Shown: positions 26,419-35,254 of the stretch, piece by piece
How the letters are laid out: each line of letters opens with the position of its first letter
Position numbering within the stretch: the stretch's first letter is position 1
From: Phycisphaerales bacterium
GTDB taxonomy: Bacteria > Planctomycetota > Phycisphaerae > Phycisphaerales > UBA1924
Assembly (NCBI GenBank): GCA_029260495.1
Contig: JAJDDD010000009.1
Coordinates: 124,001-188,000 of the forward strand
DNA length: 64,000 nucleotides
Direction: 5' to 3'
Program-made: the position numbers and the translations under genes
The notes under the pieces: model-generated
What the model saw: only the letters and a program-made list of their open reading frames with translations
Told to the model about the DNA's origin: nothing
The model's database searches: none

Positions 26419-27448
26419 GTCCGCCGGGCCGATTATTGTCACAGGCGGCGCTGGTTTCGTGGGAGCGAACCTTGTCGCAGAGATTTACCGCCGGGATCCT
26501 GAGGCGGAAGTGCTGGTGATTGATCCACTGACCTCGGGATCGTTCGCCAACATCGTCGAGGCATGTTTGCGCAAGGGTGTGGGGGGGTTCCCAGGTGATT
26601 TTCTGGCAGAGCCGGTGTTTTTGGAGGGCGCCGACTGGGCCGGGCTTGATTCTTCATCCGCGCCGCGCGCTGTCTTCCATCTGGGCGCGAACACGGATAC
26701 GACGGTTGATGATGAAGCGAAAATGATGGATGACAACACAGAAGGTTTCGATGAAATGATGCTTGCGTGCGCATCATCGGAGACGCCGCTTGTGTATGCG
26801 TCATCCGCGGCGACCTATGGAACACCTCCGCATGTCGCGGATCGGCAGCCATTCCCCGAGGAGGCCGCCGGCTCGCCGAACAATGTGTACGGGTTCAGCA
26901 AGTGGATCATGGAGAATCGGCATCGGCGTTTTGCTGAGTTGTGGCGCGATGGGAACGATGAGGAGCCGCACATTGTCGGGCTGCGTTATTTCAACGTGTT
27001 CGGCCCCGGTGAATCGCGCAAGGGGAAGATGGCTTCGATGGTCTTCCAGCTTGCGCAGCAGGTGATCGCAGGGAAGAGCCCTCGGCTGTTTGCCGACGGT
27101 TCGCAGGCCCGCGATCAGGTGTATGTAGATGATGTGGTGAGCGCTACTCTACTGGCAGCCGATTCGGGGGCTGAGCCGGGGATTTATAACTGCGGGTCCG
27201 GCATCGCGACGAGCTTCAGCGACATGGCTGGCGCAGTTCGGGAGGGCGTGGGCGTGTCGGCGACTGATCGCCCGACGGATTACTTTGACATGCCAGCGGA
27301 GATTCGGGCGTTTTATCAGGAGTACACCTGCGCGGACCTGAAGCGAACGAAGAAGGCGCTGAACTGGGCGCCGGCCCATGATCCGCGTGATGCGATGGTT
27401 CAATATGCCGCTATGCTGGCTGAAAACGCCCGCGTGCGCGCTATGTAG
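26411..27448 (+). CDS. hldD: ADP-glyceromanno-heptose 6-epimerase-like (HldD/RfaD family)
   Basis: A short-chain dehydrogenase-fold epimerase, 345 residues. The NAD-binding motif is TGGAGFVGANL at the N-terminus, FHLGANTDTT matches HldD, the catalytic YGFSKWIMEN follows a Ser/Thr region (YASSAATYG), and FYQEYTCADLKRTKKAL near the C-terminus matches the family's YTQADLTKL-type ending. HldD makes ADP-L-glycero-D-manno-heptose for LPS core. The start is the ATG at 26411, overlapping the LysM gene; GAGGG lies upstream. A different nucleotide-sugar epimerase is possible but less likely. Confidence 0.87.
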   Translation: MAESAGPIIVTGGAGFVGANLVAEIYRRDPEAEVLVIDPLTSGSFANIVEACLRKGVGGFPGDFLAEPVFLEGADWAGLDSSSAPRAVFHLGANTDTTVDDEAKMMDDNTEGFDEMMLACASSETPLVYASSAATYGTPPHVADRQPFPEEAAGSPNNVYGFSKWIMENRHRRFAELWRDGNDEEPHIVGLRYFNVFGPGESRKGKMASMVFQLAQQVIAGKSPRLFADGSQARDQVYVDDVVSATLLAADSGAEPGIYNCGSGIATSFSDMAGAVREGVGVSATDRPTDYFDMPAEIRAFYQEYTCADLKRTKKALNWAPAHDPRDAMVQYAAMLAENARVRAM

Positions 27449-27496
27449 CCGCTGAGTCTGGGCGCCGAAGATATTGCTGGAGGTTCTTGTTTCGCC

Positions 27497-28522
27497 ATGT
27501 CCAAGCACACGGTTGTTCTCATTCCCGGAGATGGCATCGGCCCTGAGGTCATGAACGCGGTGCGTCTCATTCTGGACGCTTCAGGCGCCCCGGTGGAGTA
27601 CGTCGAGCGGCACGCTGGCGTCGCGGCCCTGGAGCGTGGCGGTGATGACGTCTTGCCGATCGACACGGTGGATGCTGTGCGCGAGCATCATGTCGCGCTC
27701 AAAGGCCCATGCACGACGCCCGTCGGGGGGGGGTTCAGCTCCGTGAACGTGGCGCTGCGCAAGAAGCTGGATTTATACGCCGCGGTGCGCCCTGTGCGAT
27801 CACTTCCCGGCGTGAAGACGCGCTATGAGAATGTGGACATAGTCATTATTCGTGAAAACACCGAGGGATTGTATTCAGGAATTGAGAATCGCATTACGGA
27901 TGATGTTGTGATTTCGCTGAAGGTTGCGACGCGGGAGGCATCTGAGCGCATTGCGCGGTTTTCATTTGACTACGCCCGCTCGCGCAAGCGCGAGAAAGTG
28001 ACGGTGCTGCACAAGGCGAACATCATGAAGCTGTCTGATGGGATGATGCTCGATTGCGCCCGACGAGTGCATGACAGTGAATATCCTGACATCGAATACA
28101 GCGAAGTGATTGTTGATGCTGGGCATATGCGGCTGGTGCAGGATCCCCTGCAGTTTGACATTCTGATGTGCGAAAATCTCTATGGGGATATCGTTTCAGA
28201 TCTCTGCGCGGGGTTTGTCGGGGGGCTGGGCTGCACGCCCGGCGCGAATATCGGCGACAAAGACTCCGTTTTTGAAGCAGTGCATGGCTCTGCGCCTGAC
28301 ATCGCGGGGCAGGACCTCGCCAATCCGCTGGCGCTATTGATGTCCGCAACAATGATGCTGAACCATATTGCTGACACCATGCAGGACGATGAAGCGCGGG
28401 CGAGCGCGGATCGCATCAAAGCCGCCTACAACCACGCGCTCGAAGATGGACAGCGCACACGCGACTTGGGCGGCGAACTCGGCACGCGAGCATTTGCCAA
28501 GGCAGTCATCGAGAGAATGTAA
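27497..28522 (+). CDS. NAD-dependent isocitrate dehydrogenase family protein
   Basis: A member of the isocitrate/isopropylmalate dehydrogenase family, 341 residues. IPGDGIGPEV is at the N-terminus. PVGGGFSSVNVALRKKLDLY, then the RPVRS segment, and RENTEGLYSGIE fit the NAD-IDH subgroup. The metal-binding Asp region is ENLYGDIVSDLCAGFVGGLG, and the coenzyme region EAVHGSAPDIAGQDLANP. It most likely oxidises isocitrate to 2-oxoglutarate in the TCA cycle; homoisocitrate or isopropylmalate activity cannot be excluded by eye. It is convergent with the next gene. Confidence 0.9.
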   Translation: MSKHTVVLIPGDGIGPEVMNAVRLILDASGAPVEYVERHAGVAALERGGDDVLPIDTVDAVREHHVALKGPCTTPVGGGFSSVNVALRKKLDLYAAVRPVRSLPGVKTRYENVDIVIIRENTEGLYSGIENRITDDVVISLKVATREASERIARFSFDYARSRKREKVTVLHKANIMKLSDGMMLDCARRVHDSEYPDIEYSEVIVDAGHMRLVQDPLQFDILMCENLYGDIVSDLCAGFVGGLGCTPGANIGDKDSVFEAVHGSAPDIAGQDLANPLALLMSATMMLNHIADTMQDDEARASADRIKAAYNHALEDGQRTRDLGGELGTRAFAKAVIERM

Positions 28523-28554
28523 ATCAGTGGTGGAAGCTGCGGAGAACGACAGCC

Positions 28555-29430
28555 TTATTCTGAATGTGCCCGCTCATTGGGCTCGTCAGCTGTCTCGGTG
28601 TCATCACTCGCGTCATCATCAGTATCGATCTCTTCCTCGGGCTCCGGCGGCACATAACCCTCGGTGTGCTTTTCTATTTCAAGAATCCATTCCTCGATCT
28701 CTTTGTAGCGATACAGATCGAGTTTGATCTCCTCAGACCGATCCTTGATGTGAAGGAAGACAAAGAACTTGTCCCACTTGCGTTTGTCGACTTCTTCAAT
28801 GTCGTCGGGTGTGAGTTGCGTGCCGTCAGGGAGCGTCAGTCGCCGCTCTTCGGGGTCATAACGATATCCCGCTGCAGAGCGTGACACGCGAACGAAGAGC
28901 AGCGACAGGTACGCGGCGCCGCCGAGCCCGACAACGACAAAGAGCCATTGCAAAGGAAGGTCGTAGGCAGCAAGTGGTTTCGGCGGGTCCAGTGATTCGA
29001 GCTTCTCGGAAAGCTCATCGCGGCGCTGGCGCGGGATGTCGATGACTGTGTGCTCGGTGTCGAGCTTGCCGACGCGCGAGAGAGCGGTGAGCCAACGAAG
29101 CTTTTGAAGCTCCATGTCCACTTCGCGAACGGAGCGGGTGTTGTTTGCTTGACGAGCATCCTGGATCGTGCGCTCCAGATCGCGATGGCGTCCGCGCAGG
29201 TCGCGGAACACGCGCTTGGGATGTTCTTCGGAGGCGAGGCTGATTCGCCCCGCTTCGTTAGCAGCGTTGAGGTAGTCGAGTTCAGCCCATTCCGCGGCGC
29301 GCGCGCCGCGATTGGGAAAGCGCACTGTGGCGTCCCAAAGTCCCCAAAGCCCAAGGCCCGCCAGCGCGATGATCCCGATCGTCATCTTGGCGACCCACAC
29401 TCGATTTAGTGTCGCTCTCTGTTCTTCCAT
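28555..29430 (-). CDS. Two-span membrane protein with coiled coil and PH-like C-terminal region
   Basis: An unrecognised protein, 291 residues from the ATG at 29430 (CGGAG upstream; a start at 29475 is less supported). Layout: transmembrane helix at about 15-32; a charged periplasmic helical region of about 125 residues with likely coiled coil (ASEEHPKRVFRDLRGRHRDL); a second helix (LQWLFVVVGLGGAAYLSLLF); then a cytoplasmic domain with YRYDPEERRLTLPDG and ILHI-like strands, resembling bacterial PH-like domains; and an acidic tail. It heads a group of minus-strand genes of unknown function (28.5-31.2 kb). Confidence 0.75.
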   Translation of the reverse strand: MEEQRATLNRVWVAKMTIGIIALAGLGLWGLWDATVRFPNRGARAAEWAELDYLNAANEAGRISLASEEHPKRVFRDLRGRHRDLERTIQDARQANNTRSVREVDMELQKLRWLTALSRVGKLDTEHTVIDIPRQRRDELSEKLESLDPPKPLAAYDLPLQWLFVVVGLGGAAYLSLLFVRVSRSAAGYRYDPEERRLTLPDGTQLTPDDIEEVDKRKWDKFFVFLHIKDRSEEIKLDLYRYKEIEEWILEIEKHTEGYVPPEPEEEIDTDDDASDDTETADEPNERAHSE

Positions 29431-29530
29431 TGGGGCTCCGGGGCATTCGTCCCATTTGGGCCAGGCTGATATCAATCACTTGCGGGATAGTATCGCACGA
29501 ATTGCCCTTCGGTGTTGAGCGACAAGTGCG

Positions 29531-29776
29531 CTATCCGAAGGGTTCGGCGCGGGACAAGGCGTCAAACCACCACTGGGCCGCTCTTTCGGAGCCGCCGGGG
29601 CTAGCCATCAGCATGCGGAAGCCGCCTTCGTCCACCCGTCTGACCGGGATTCGCAGCGCGTCAACTGCCGCTGGATCGCCTGAAATGGCGCGCGAAAGCC
29701 ACCGAGCATGGGCCCGCCTCATCGCCTCGCCTGGATCAATCTGACCCAATCCCCGTCTTGAAAGCCAACTCGCCAT
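29531..29776 (-). CDS. Hypothetical protein, 81 residues
   Basis: A small protein (MASWLSRRGLGQIDPGEAMR...) with amphipathic helical character and no signal or membrane segment. It fills the space between two larger minus-strand genes and uses the same codon style as they do. The ribosome-binding site is weak, so I am not sure it is expressed. A longer opposite-strand frame here (29409-29744) looks like a shadow. Confidence 0.5.
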   Translation of the reverse strand: MASWLSRRGLGQIDPGEAMRRAHARWLSRAISGDPAAVDALRIPVRRVDEGGFRMLMASPGGSERAAQWWFDALSRAEPFG

Positions 29777-29853
29777 CGCAGTTCAGAGTATACCGCAGCG
29801 GCGGGTCGTTTCAGCAATTGGTTTGTGAAATACGGCGCCTCGCCGCGCGTGTC

Positions 29854-30525
29854 TTACTCGTCCTCAGCGGCTTCGCGCGCGGCATCCTCGCAGGCAGCCA
29901 TCAGAGCCTGGTGCAGCTTTTCGTGCTGTCGAACCGTCTGGAGGCGCTCGTAGAGTTTTTCAACACGCGATGGCGCGGGGAGTGACGGATCGACGTCCTC
30001 GATCGCTGCATCCCCAAGCGCTTCCGACGCAGCGAGTATGTCCTGGGGGGTCCAGTTTTCGACCGGCTTGATCTTTGTGCGCACAGTGACGGGGCCGATC
30101 ATCACGATCGGCCGGAGTTTGAGTTGGGTGAGCGGCTCCTCGACGATGACGAGCACAGGAGTCTGCTGGGCGTCGGCAGCTTCGCGCAGGTTCCGGCCGT
30201 CAGCGCCAACAAAGGGCGGGGAAATAAGCCAGCATCCCAGCTTGGGCGTTGGTGGCGATCCGGGCTCGGCGTCGTCCACCTCATCACAGAAGAGATAAAC
30301 GACGCCTTCATCGACAGCTTGCATTGTTTTCTGCCGGCGGGCTTCCTGGAGTGGAAGCAAAATGCGCGCCATACGCTCGTAGTCCTGGCGCCGATGGGCT
30401 GCTTCGAACGCTTTGATTGCGACTGTTTCAGCCTTGAAATAGTCTGTGTCAACAAGCGCAGCGCTGGCTTGCTCCATGAGCTCGTCAATCTTTCCGCCTT
30501 CTTTGGTTCGTGCTGGTGCGCTCAT
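29854..30525 (-). CDS. Hypothetical protein with helical repeat-like N-terminus
   Basis: A 223-residue soluble protein I do not recognise. The N-terminal part (KIDELMEQASAALVDTDYFK, then AETVAIKAFEAAHRR) reads like a TPR-type helical pair. The middle has hydrophobic strands (VVYLFCDEV, GCWLISPPFVGADGR, TPVLVIVEE) suggesting a compact alpha/beta domain, and the C-terminus is helical and acidic. It starts 22 bases after the end of the next minus-strand gene upstream (30548-31183), with TCGGAGGAGATG upstream of the start, so the two are likely co-transcribed. Confidence 0.75.
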   Translation of the reverse strand: MSAPARTKEGGKIDELMEQASAALVDTDYFKAETVAIKAFEAAHRRQDYERMARILLPLQEARRQKTMQAVDEGVVYLFCDEVDDAEPGSPPTPKLGCWLISPPFVGADGRNLREAADAQQTPVLVIVEEPLTQLKLRPIVMIGPVTVRTKIKPVENWTPQDILAASEALGDAAIEDVDPSLPAPSRVEKLYERLQTVRQHEKLHQALMAACEDAAREAAEDE

Positions 30526-30547
30526 GAATCAACATCTCCTCCGAGGC

Positions 30548-31183
30548 TTATTCGCTGTGGTTCGGCAGGTGAATGCTTTGCGCCAGGTTCGTGAGCGCAC
30601 TGCGCCAGAGCTGAGCTTGTTCATCAAGATCAAAAGCAAGCGAGTCAGCCAGCGCGGACCAGTCCTGAACATTCAATGACCGTTTCACTTCGTTCAGATG
30701 AGCGCTGAGCCCGTCGGTGAGGTCGCCGCCGTCCGGCCCCGCGGCGCGTTGCAGAGATGTGTCAGCAGGCTCGCCGATCATCGCGCACCCGTTATCGACT
30801 GCCTGGCGAATCATCTCCCACTCGCTGATGATCTCGCCGAGCAGCGCGAGGGCGTCCTGCATGTCGCCGGTTTGGATCATCTCGGCCGCCTGCTGCTGCT
30901 TCTCGCCTGTTTCTGCAAGGAGGTCTGCAGCGTCAAAGAGAGTGGTTCGAACCAACGCTCGGGGTTCTGCGGTCAGAAATCGCAATTCCTTCGCGTATGG
31001 GTCCGTGTCGGGGGGGTTGGTGAGATGAGGCTCGGGTGGCGGCGAGCCATCAGCGTGGATTTCGACAATCACCCGCTCCAGCCGCTGGGCCTCTTCTCCG
31101 GCGACGATCAGTGCTGCCGCCAATGTGGTGGCGCCCGTTCCCAGCTCTACGTTGTCAAGGTATGTCTTCACGGATAGCCTCAT
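30548..31183 (-). CDS. Hypothetical helical protein, 211 residues
   Basis: Unrecognised. It starts MRLSVKTYLDNVELGTGATT and is mainly helical, with several amphipathic helices (LLAETGEKQQQAAEMIQTGD, EVKRSLNVQDWSALADSLAF). No signal peptide or membrane helix. It is the first gene of the pair with 29854-30525 and diverges from the ferredoxin gene across 128 bases. The pairing of two helical unknown proteins suggests that they act together; this is inference. Confidence 0.75.
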   Translation of the reverse strand: MRLSVKTYLDNVELGTGATTLAAALIVAGEEAQRLERVIVEIHADGSPPPEPHLTNPPDTDPYAKELRFLTAEPRALVRTTLFDAADLLAETGEKQQQAAEMIQTGDMQDALALLGEIISEWEMIRQAVDNGCAMIGEPADTSLQRAAGPDGGDLTDGLSAHLNEVKRSLNVQDWSALADSLAFDLDEQAQLWRSALTNLAQSIHLPNHSE

Positions 31184-31311
31184 CGGTCGCTCGGGGCGTC
31201 GGAGCCAAACTCTTCGGACCGTGTCGGTGCGAAAGTCGCTATTCCTCGCGCTATACTGTGATGTTTGGCGTTCGTCTCTCTGTATAACCCGCCCCGGACC
31301 TTGATTCCACC

Positions 31312-31713
31312 ATGCACCTGAAACACTCCGACCATACGCACGGCCCGGCTGAGATTCCTGTTAAGTTCATTATCGAGGACCCGGAGTCGATCACCGGCGA
31401 TCCAGAGAAGACCGAGATCGAGGTGCTCGCGGCTCGCGGCGAACATCTGCTTGAGATCGCGGTTGAGCACGGGATCAACATCGAGCACGCCTGTGGGGCC
31501 GTCTGCGCATGTTCAACCTGCCATGTGTATGTCGAGCAGGGGATGGCGGCTGTCTCAGAGCCCACCGAGGCGGAGGAGGACCGCGTCGAGGAGGCGCCGG
31601 GCCTGCAGATCAACAGCCGGCTGAGCTGCCAATGCGAGATTGAAGGCGAAGGCCCAATTGTCGTGCGAGTGCCAGCATGGAATCGGAACGCTGTGAAGGA
31701 AGTGCCACACTGA
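31312..31713 (+). CDS. [2Fe-2S] ferredoxin, adrenodoxin type
   Basis: An electron carrier of the Isc/adrenodoxin group, 133 residues. The cluster ligands are Cys61, Cys67 and Cys70 (CGAVCACSTC, spacing C-x5-C-x2-C) and Cys106 in RLSCQC. HVYVEQG and the acidic EAEEDRVEEAPG match the family's interaction helix. The N-terminus is His-rich and about 15 residues longer than usual (MHLKHSDHTHG). It probably serves Fe-S cluster assembly, but no isc genes are near. Confidence 0.93.
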   Translation: MHLKHSDHTHGPAEIPVKFIIEDPESITGDPEKTEIEVLAARGEHLLEIAVEHGINIEHACGAVCACSTCHVYVEQGMAAVSEPTEAEEDRVEEAPGLQINSRLSCQCEIEGEGPIVVRVPAWNRNAVKEVPH

Positions 31714-31722
31714 CTGGCGCCG

Positions 31723-32610
31723 TCAGCTCGATTGCGGTGGAAACTCGAAAACTCGACTCAGGTAGTTCACAAGCGAAGCTGTCAGCTCTGCCAGTTGGTC
31801 AGAGCGCTGTGCGCTGGGGTCGGCGGGATTGGGCGTGTTGAAGACGTGGTTGGCGCTCTCGATGACAACGCGCTCGCTTGTTGTGATGGCATCTGCCAGT
31901 TGTGCGGAGGCCTGCACAGGAATCGTCGGGTCAGCGTCACCATGCATGATGAGAACAGGCGTTTTGATATGCGAACAGAGGGCGAGCAGGTTGTGCGCTT
32001 CGGGATCATCCAGTTGTTCTTCAAGCCAGGCGCGACCGAGCCGAAGCTCCTGCCCGGTTCGTGATGACGGCGAACTCATATAGCCTTGCTCTTTAAAGAT
32101 TGCGACTTGTTCATCCTTAAGATTGAGTGTCATCGCCGGCGCGGACATCGAGATAGCCGCTGCAATATCGCTGGCGTCGCCGTCGCGCGCCCGGCGGGCG
32201 AGTGTCAAGAGTGTGGTGACGCCCCCGCGACTGTGGCCGATCGGGATGATGGGCAGGTCGGCGGGCGTTTTGGGAAGTTCGCCGGCGCGGGCGGCGCGGA
32301 TCATCGCATTGAGATCGAAGCACAGCTTATTCCAGGTGTCCTTCTCAAAGAGGTCAGCCCTCTGGAAGGTGGAAGGGTTATCGCCGAGCCCCGAGTGTGA
32401 GAAGTTGAACCGATGGACAACAAGGGGAAGTTGTTCAGCAAGATCCGCCGCCAAGAGCGGTAGAAAACCATAATCCTTGTACCCCTTGAAGCCGTGCCCG
32501 AGCAAGACAACCGCGCCAGGCGTCTCACCAGCTCGCCAATGCGTCTGCCCGCGGATCGCCTCACCTTCGGCGCCGGGGATGGTCCAGTCTTTCGTCACCT
32601 GCTGTTGCAC
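31723..32610 (-). CDS. Alpha/beta hydrolase family protein
   Basis: A 295-residue alpha/beta hydrolase. LLGHGFKGYKDYGF is near the N-terminus, the nucleophile elbow GHSRGG has Ser127, the acid is in MHGDADPTIP and the His in SANHVFNTPNP. The fold resembles dienelactone hydrolase/prolyl oligopeptidase-like esterases. The substrate is unknown and there is no signal peptide. It is convergent with the ferredoxin gene (9 bases) and lies 46 bases after gltX on the same strand. Confidence 0.87.
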   Translation of the reverse strand: MQQQVTKDWTIPGAEGEAIRGQTHWRAGETPGAVVLLGHGFKGYKDYGFLPLLAADLAEQLPLVVHRFNFSHSGLGDNPSTFQRADLFEKDTWNKLCFDLNAMIRAARAGELPKTPADLPIIPIGHSRGGVTTLLTLARRARDGDASDIAAAISMSAPAMTLNLKDEQVAIFKEQGYMSSPSSRTGQELRLGRAWLEEQLDDPEAHNLLALCSHIKTPVLIMHGDADPTIPVQASAQLADAITTSERVVIESANHVFNTPNPADPSAQRSDQLAELTASLVNYLSRVFEFPPQSS

Positions 32611-32656
32611 GCGAAGCTCCCGTTGCTTTTTCTCTTGTGAGACATCTGGCGTCTAA

Positions 32657-34357
32657 TTAGCACGACGCGCTGATCTTTGAGAGACACCGATCAATCCGCG
32701 CCAGTGTTTCATCCTTGCCAAGAATCGCAAGTGTTTCGCCGATCGGCGGGCTGATGGTCGAGCCTGTCAATGCCACGCGCAACGGCTGCGCAACCTTACC
32801 CATCCCCAGCTCGCGCGATGCAGCAAAGTCTGTGAGCGCCGTGTGAACAGTGTCAGCCGTAAAGGTCGGGAGCGCCGCGAGAGTCACGCGCAGCTCGCCA
32901 AGCACATTCAACCCGGCGCCATCCCCATTCAAGAGCGCCTTCTCGACCGATTTTTCATCAAACTCAATCTGCTCAGCGCTCATCAGCGCAAACTCAGCGC
33001 TGCGCGCCGCCTCGCGCAGCGTTTTGGTGCGCGGGCGAACAGCGGCTGCGAGAATCGAAAACTGCTCATCGCTCAGTTTCTCAAGAACTCCCGGCTCATA
33101 CCGCGCGCACCATTCGCGCCAGCGCCGAGCAAACTCCGCATCACTCATCGCGCCCAGCGCATCATTGTTAAAGGCCAACAGTTTAACTCGATCAAACTTC
33201 GCGTTCGTCTTGCCAATCCGCGGCAGATCAAAACGCTCCTTCAAGAACTCATTGTCAAACTTCTCAATGTCGTCCCCCGGCGACCAACCGAGGAGCGAGA
33301 GAAAGTTGCACAAGACCTCCGGCAGGTAGCCGCCACGCCGAAAGTCCTCAACATCAACCTCCGGCAGGTCAATGCCGACCTCCCGGGCGATCTCAACCAC
33401 AGCGCTCGTTTCAAGCTGCTGCTTCTTATCTTTGAGCCAGGAAGCGAAGACCGAATCATCAACAGCGCCATTCGGCGCCTGCTCGAATCCCTTCTCCTTG
33501 CACACGAGGCGCAGCGACTTGTCCTTATCGCGCTTGCTCATCTTCGAGCCATCCATATTGAAGATCAGCGGCATGTGCGCATACACCGGCGTGCGAAAAT
33601 CCAGCGCCTCCTGCATCGCGACATGGCGCGGCGTGTTGTTCAGATGCTCCTGCCCGCGCAGAATATGCGTGACACCCATCAGCTCATCATCAACAACCAC
33701 CGCGAAGTGATACGTCGGAAACCCATCGCGCTTGCGGATGATGAAGTCATCCACCTCGCCCACATCAAAGCGCACATCGCCCAGCACGTCGTCGCACACA
33801 TGCACCGCGGCATCCGGCATCTTGAAGCGAATCACATGCGGCTCGCTCTTCATCCGCGCTGTTCGCTCCGCTTCGGGAATCTCAAGGGCAGCCCGGTCGT
33901 AGCGATACGTCTGCTTTTGCGCCCGCGCCGCAGCCCGCTTCGCGTCAAGCTCTTCGGTCGTCTCAAACGCGGGATAGGCCCGGCCGATCTTTAGAAGCTG
34001 TTCGATGTATTGGTCGTAAACATCGATCCGCTGCGCCTGAAAGAAAGGGCCGACGCCGCGCGCATCGCCGCCCAGCGTGCGCCCGTCTTCAGCGACAAGT
34101 TCCGGCCCGTCGTCCCAGTCGATCCCAAGCCAGGCGAGGTCTTCGAGAATCCCGCGCGTGGCGGACTCACTGGAGCGGGCCTGATCCGTGTCTTCGATGC
34201 GCAGCAGGAATCGGCCGTCCTCCCCCGCCTGGGCGCCTTTGGCGAACGCCCAGCAGAAGAGCGCCGTCCGGGCGCCGCCGATGTGGAGGTGACCCGTGGG
34301 CGAGGGCGCGAAGCGCGTGATGACGGGGCTGGATTGGTTGGTTGTGGTCGTTGACAT
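32657..34357 (-). CDS. gltX: Glutamyl-tRNA synthetase
   Basis: A class I aminoacyl-tRNA synthetase that charges tRNA-Glu (or both tRNA-Glu and tRNA-Gln), 566 residues from the ATG at 34357. RFAPSPTGHLHIGGAR holds the HIGH-type motif and SKMSKRDKD the KMSKS-type motif. LLRIEDTDQAR is also typical. It is longer than E. coli GltX (471). Part of the excess is an insertion between the Rossmann half and the anticodon-binding domain. Longer in-frame starts up to 34759 overlap the divergent gene and have no family similarity. Confidence 0.95.
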   Translation of the reverse strand: MSTTTTNQSSPVITRFAPSPTGHLHIGGARTALFCWAFAKGAQAGEDGRFLLRIEDTDQARSSESATRGILEDLAWLGIDWDDGPELVAEDGRTLGGDARGVGPFFQAQRIDVYDQYIEQLLKIGRAYPAFETTEELDAKRAAARAQKQTYRYDRAALEIPEAERTARMKSEPHVIRFKMPDAAVHVCDDVLGDVRFDVGEVDDFIIRKRDGFPTYHFAVVVDDELMGVTHILRGQEHLNNTPRHVAMQEALDFRTPVYAHMPLIFNMDGSKMSKRDKDKSLRLVCKEKGFEQAPNGAVDDSVFASWLKDKKQQLETSAVVEIAREVGIDLPEVDVEDFRRGGYLPEVLCNFLSLLGWSPGDDIEKFDNEFLKERFDLPRIGKTNAKFDRVKLLAFNNDALGAMSDAEFARRWREWCARYEPGVLEKLSDEQFSILAAAVRPRTKTLREAARSAEFALMSAEQIEFDEKSVEKALLNGDGAGLNVLGELRVTLAALPTFTADTVHTALTDFAASRELGMGKVAQPLRVALTGSTISPPIGETLAILGKDETLARIDRCLSKISASC

Positions 34358-34484
34358 GGCGGTAAAGGTAGCAGAACGGATACAGCGGACCTTGCAGGTA
34401 GCCGATTCCTCGCATGAATGCCCCGTATCGCAAGCGAGCTTGGCTGCGCCAGCAGGGCGTATGACATTTTCAAAGGAGAACGCT

Positions 34485-35120
34485 ATGCCCACGAAAGCAG
34501 AACCGGAAGAAAAATATTCCATCCCACCGCAAAAATTTGAATGCCTGCCGCGATGGGCCCGCGTCGCTTTCGCAGCCCGCTGCGCTCGGCGTGTGCAGCC
34601 GTTATTCGCCACTTGGCCAAATGCAACCGAGGAGCATAAACAGTCTGTTGAGAAAGCGATTGTGTGCGCGGAGCAGGCTGCTCGAGAAGCAACGATGAAG
34701 TCACCCAGCACGGCCAAAAAGGTCGCTGAAGGCGCATCCAAGATCCGTAAAGCTGCCAAAAATGACCATGCGGATACCGCGGCTTTCGTTGCAGCGGCAG
34801 CCAGCGCTGCCGCTAGTGAGGCGGCTTATGGGGTTGCAGCGGCAGCCAGCGATGCCGCCAGTGATGGGACTTATGTGCCAGCTGTAATCATCGCGGCTGA
34901 AAATGCTGCCGAAGCCGGTGTCGCTGTTGAGGTCAACACCGACGTCGATGCTACGGCAAACGCGCGCGACGGTATCGTCGAAGCGATGTTGTGCGATCTA
35001 AAATCTTTGTCCGAGGCAGTTGCGGAAAAATGGCCTGATGAACAACCTGTGGCGCCTCAGTTCTTCGGCTCCCTGTGGCCTGCCGGCGAGCCGGAGGGGT
35101 GGCCTACCTGTGGCGACTGA
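34485..35120 (+). CDS. Ala-rich helical protein, possibly Imm5-like
   Basis: A 211-residue soluble protein. The start is the ATG at 34485, with excellent AAGGAG 8 bases upstream. LPRWARVAFAARCARRVQPL followed by Phe, and later runs of Ala-rich helices, resemble the Imm5 immunity-protein pattern (WA..CA.RVLPLF, then AA-rich helices). A 15-residue unit is duplicated in tandem (34791-34880). No toxin gene is next to it; its neighbours are gltX (divergent) and a PfkB kinase. It could instead be an unrelated helical protein. Family similarity is from memory of motifs only. Confidence 0.7.
   Translation: MPTKAEPEEKYSIPPQKFECLPRWARVAFAARCARRVQPLFATWPNATEEHKQSVEKAIVCAEQAAREATMKSPSTAKKVAEGASKIRKAAKNDHADTAAFVAAAASAAASEAAYGVAAAASDAASDGTYVPAVIIAAENAAEAGVAVEVNTDVDATANARDGIVEAMLCDLKSLSEAVAEKWPDEQPVAPQFFGSLWPAGEPEGWPTCGD
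34791..34880 (+). repeat. Tandem duplication of a 45-bp unit inside the Ala-rich gene
   Basis: Two adjacent 45-base units (34791-34835 and 34836-34880) both begin GCAGCGGCAGCCAGCG and encode AAAASAAASEAAYGV and AAAASDAASDGTYVP. The reading frame is kept. It is a recent-looking in-frame duplication. Confidence 0.75.
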
Positions 35121-35254
35121 TACGTTGAAAGAGAAGCCGCTACTTATTGACTCGCGCCAACTATGAGCCGTGGTATAGTCTAGAAGACACCGTTCGCCTT
35201 CAAGGCAAGCGCTACCACATGCCCTCTCTCCCCACTTTCCGCTATCCTCCCCCC

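Noticed and set aside
32843-33994. A 383-codon plus-strand reading frame
   Set aside because: Antisense to gltX, no ribosome-binding site, and arginine/leucine-biased composition; a shadow frame.
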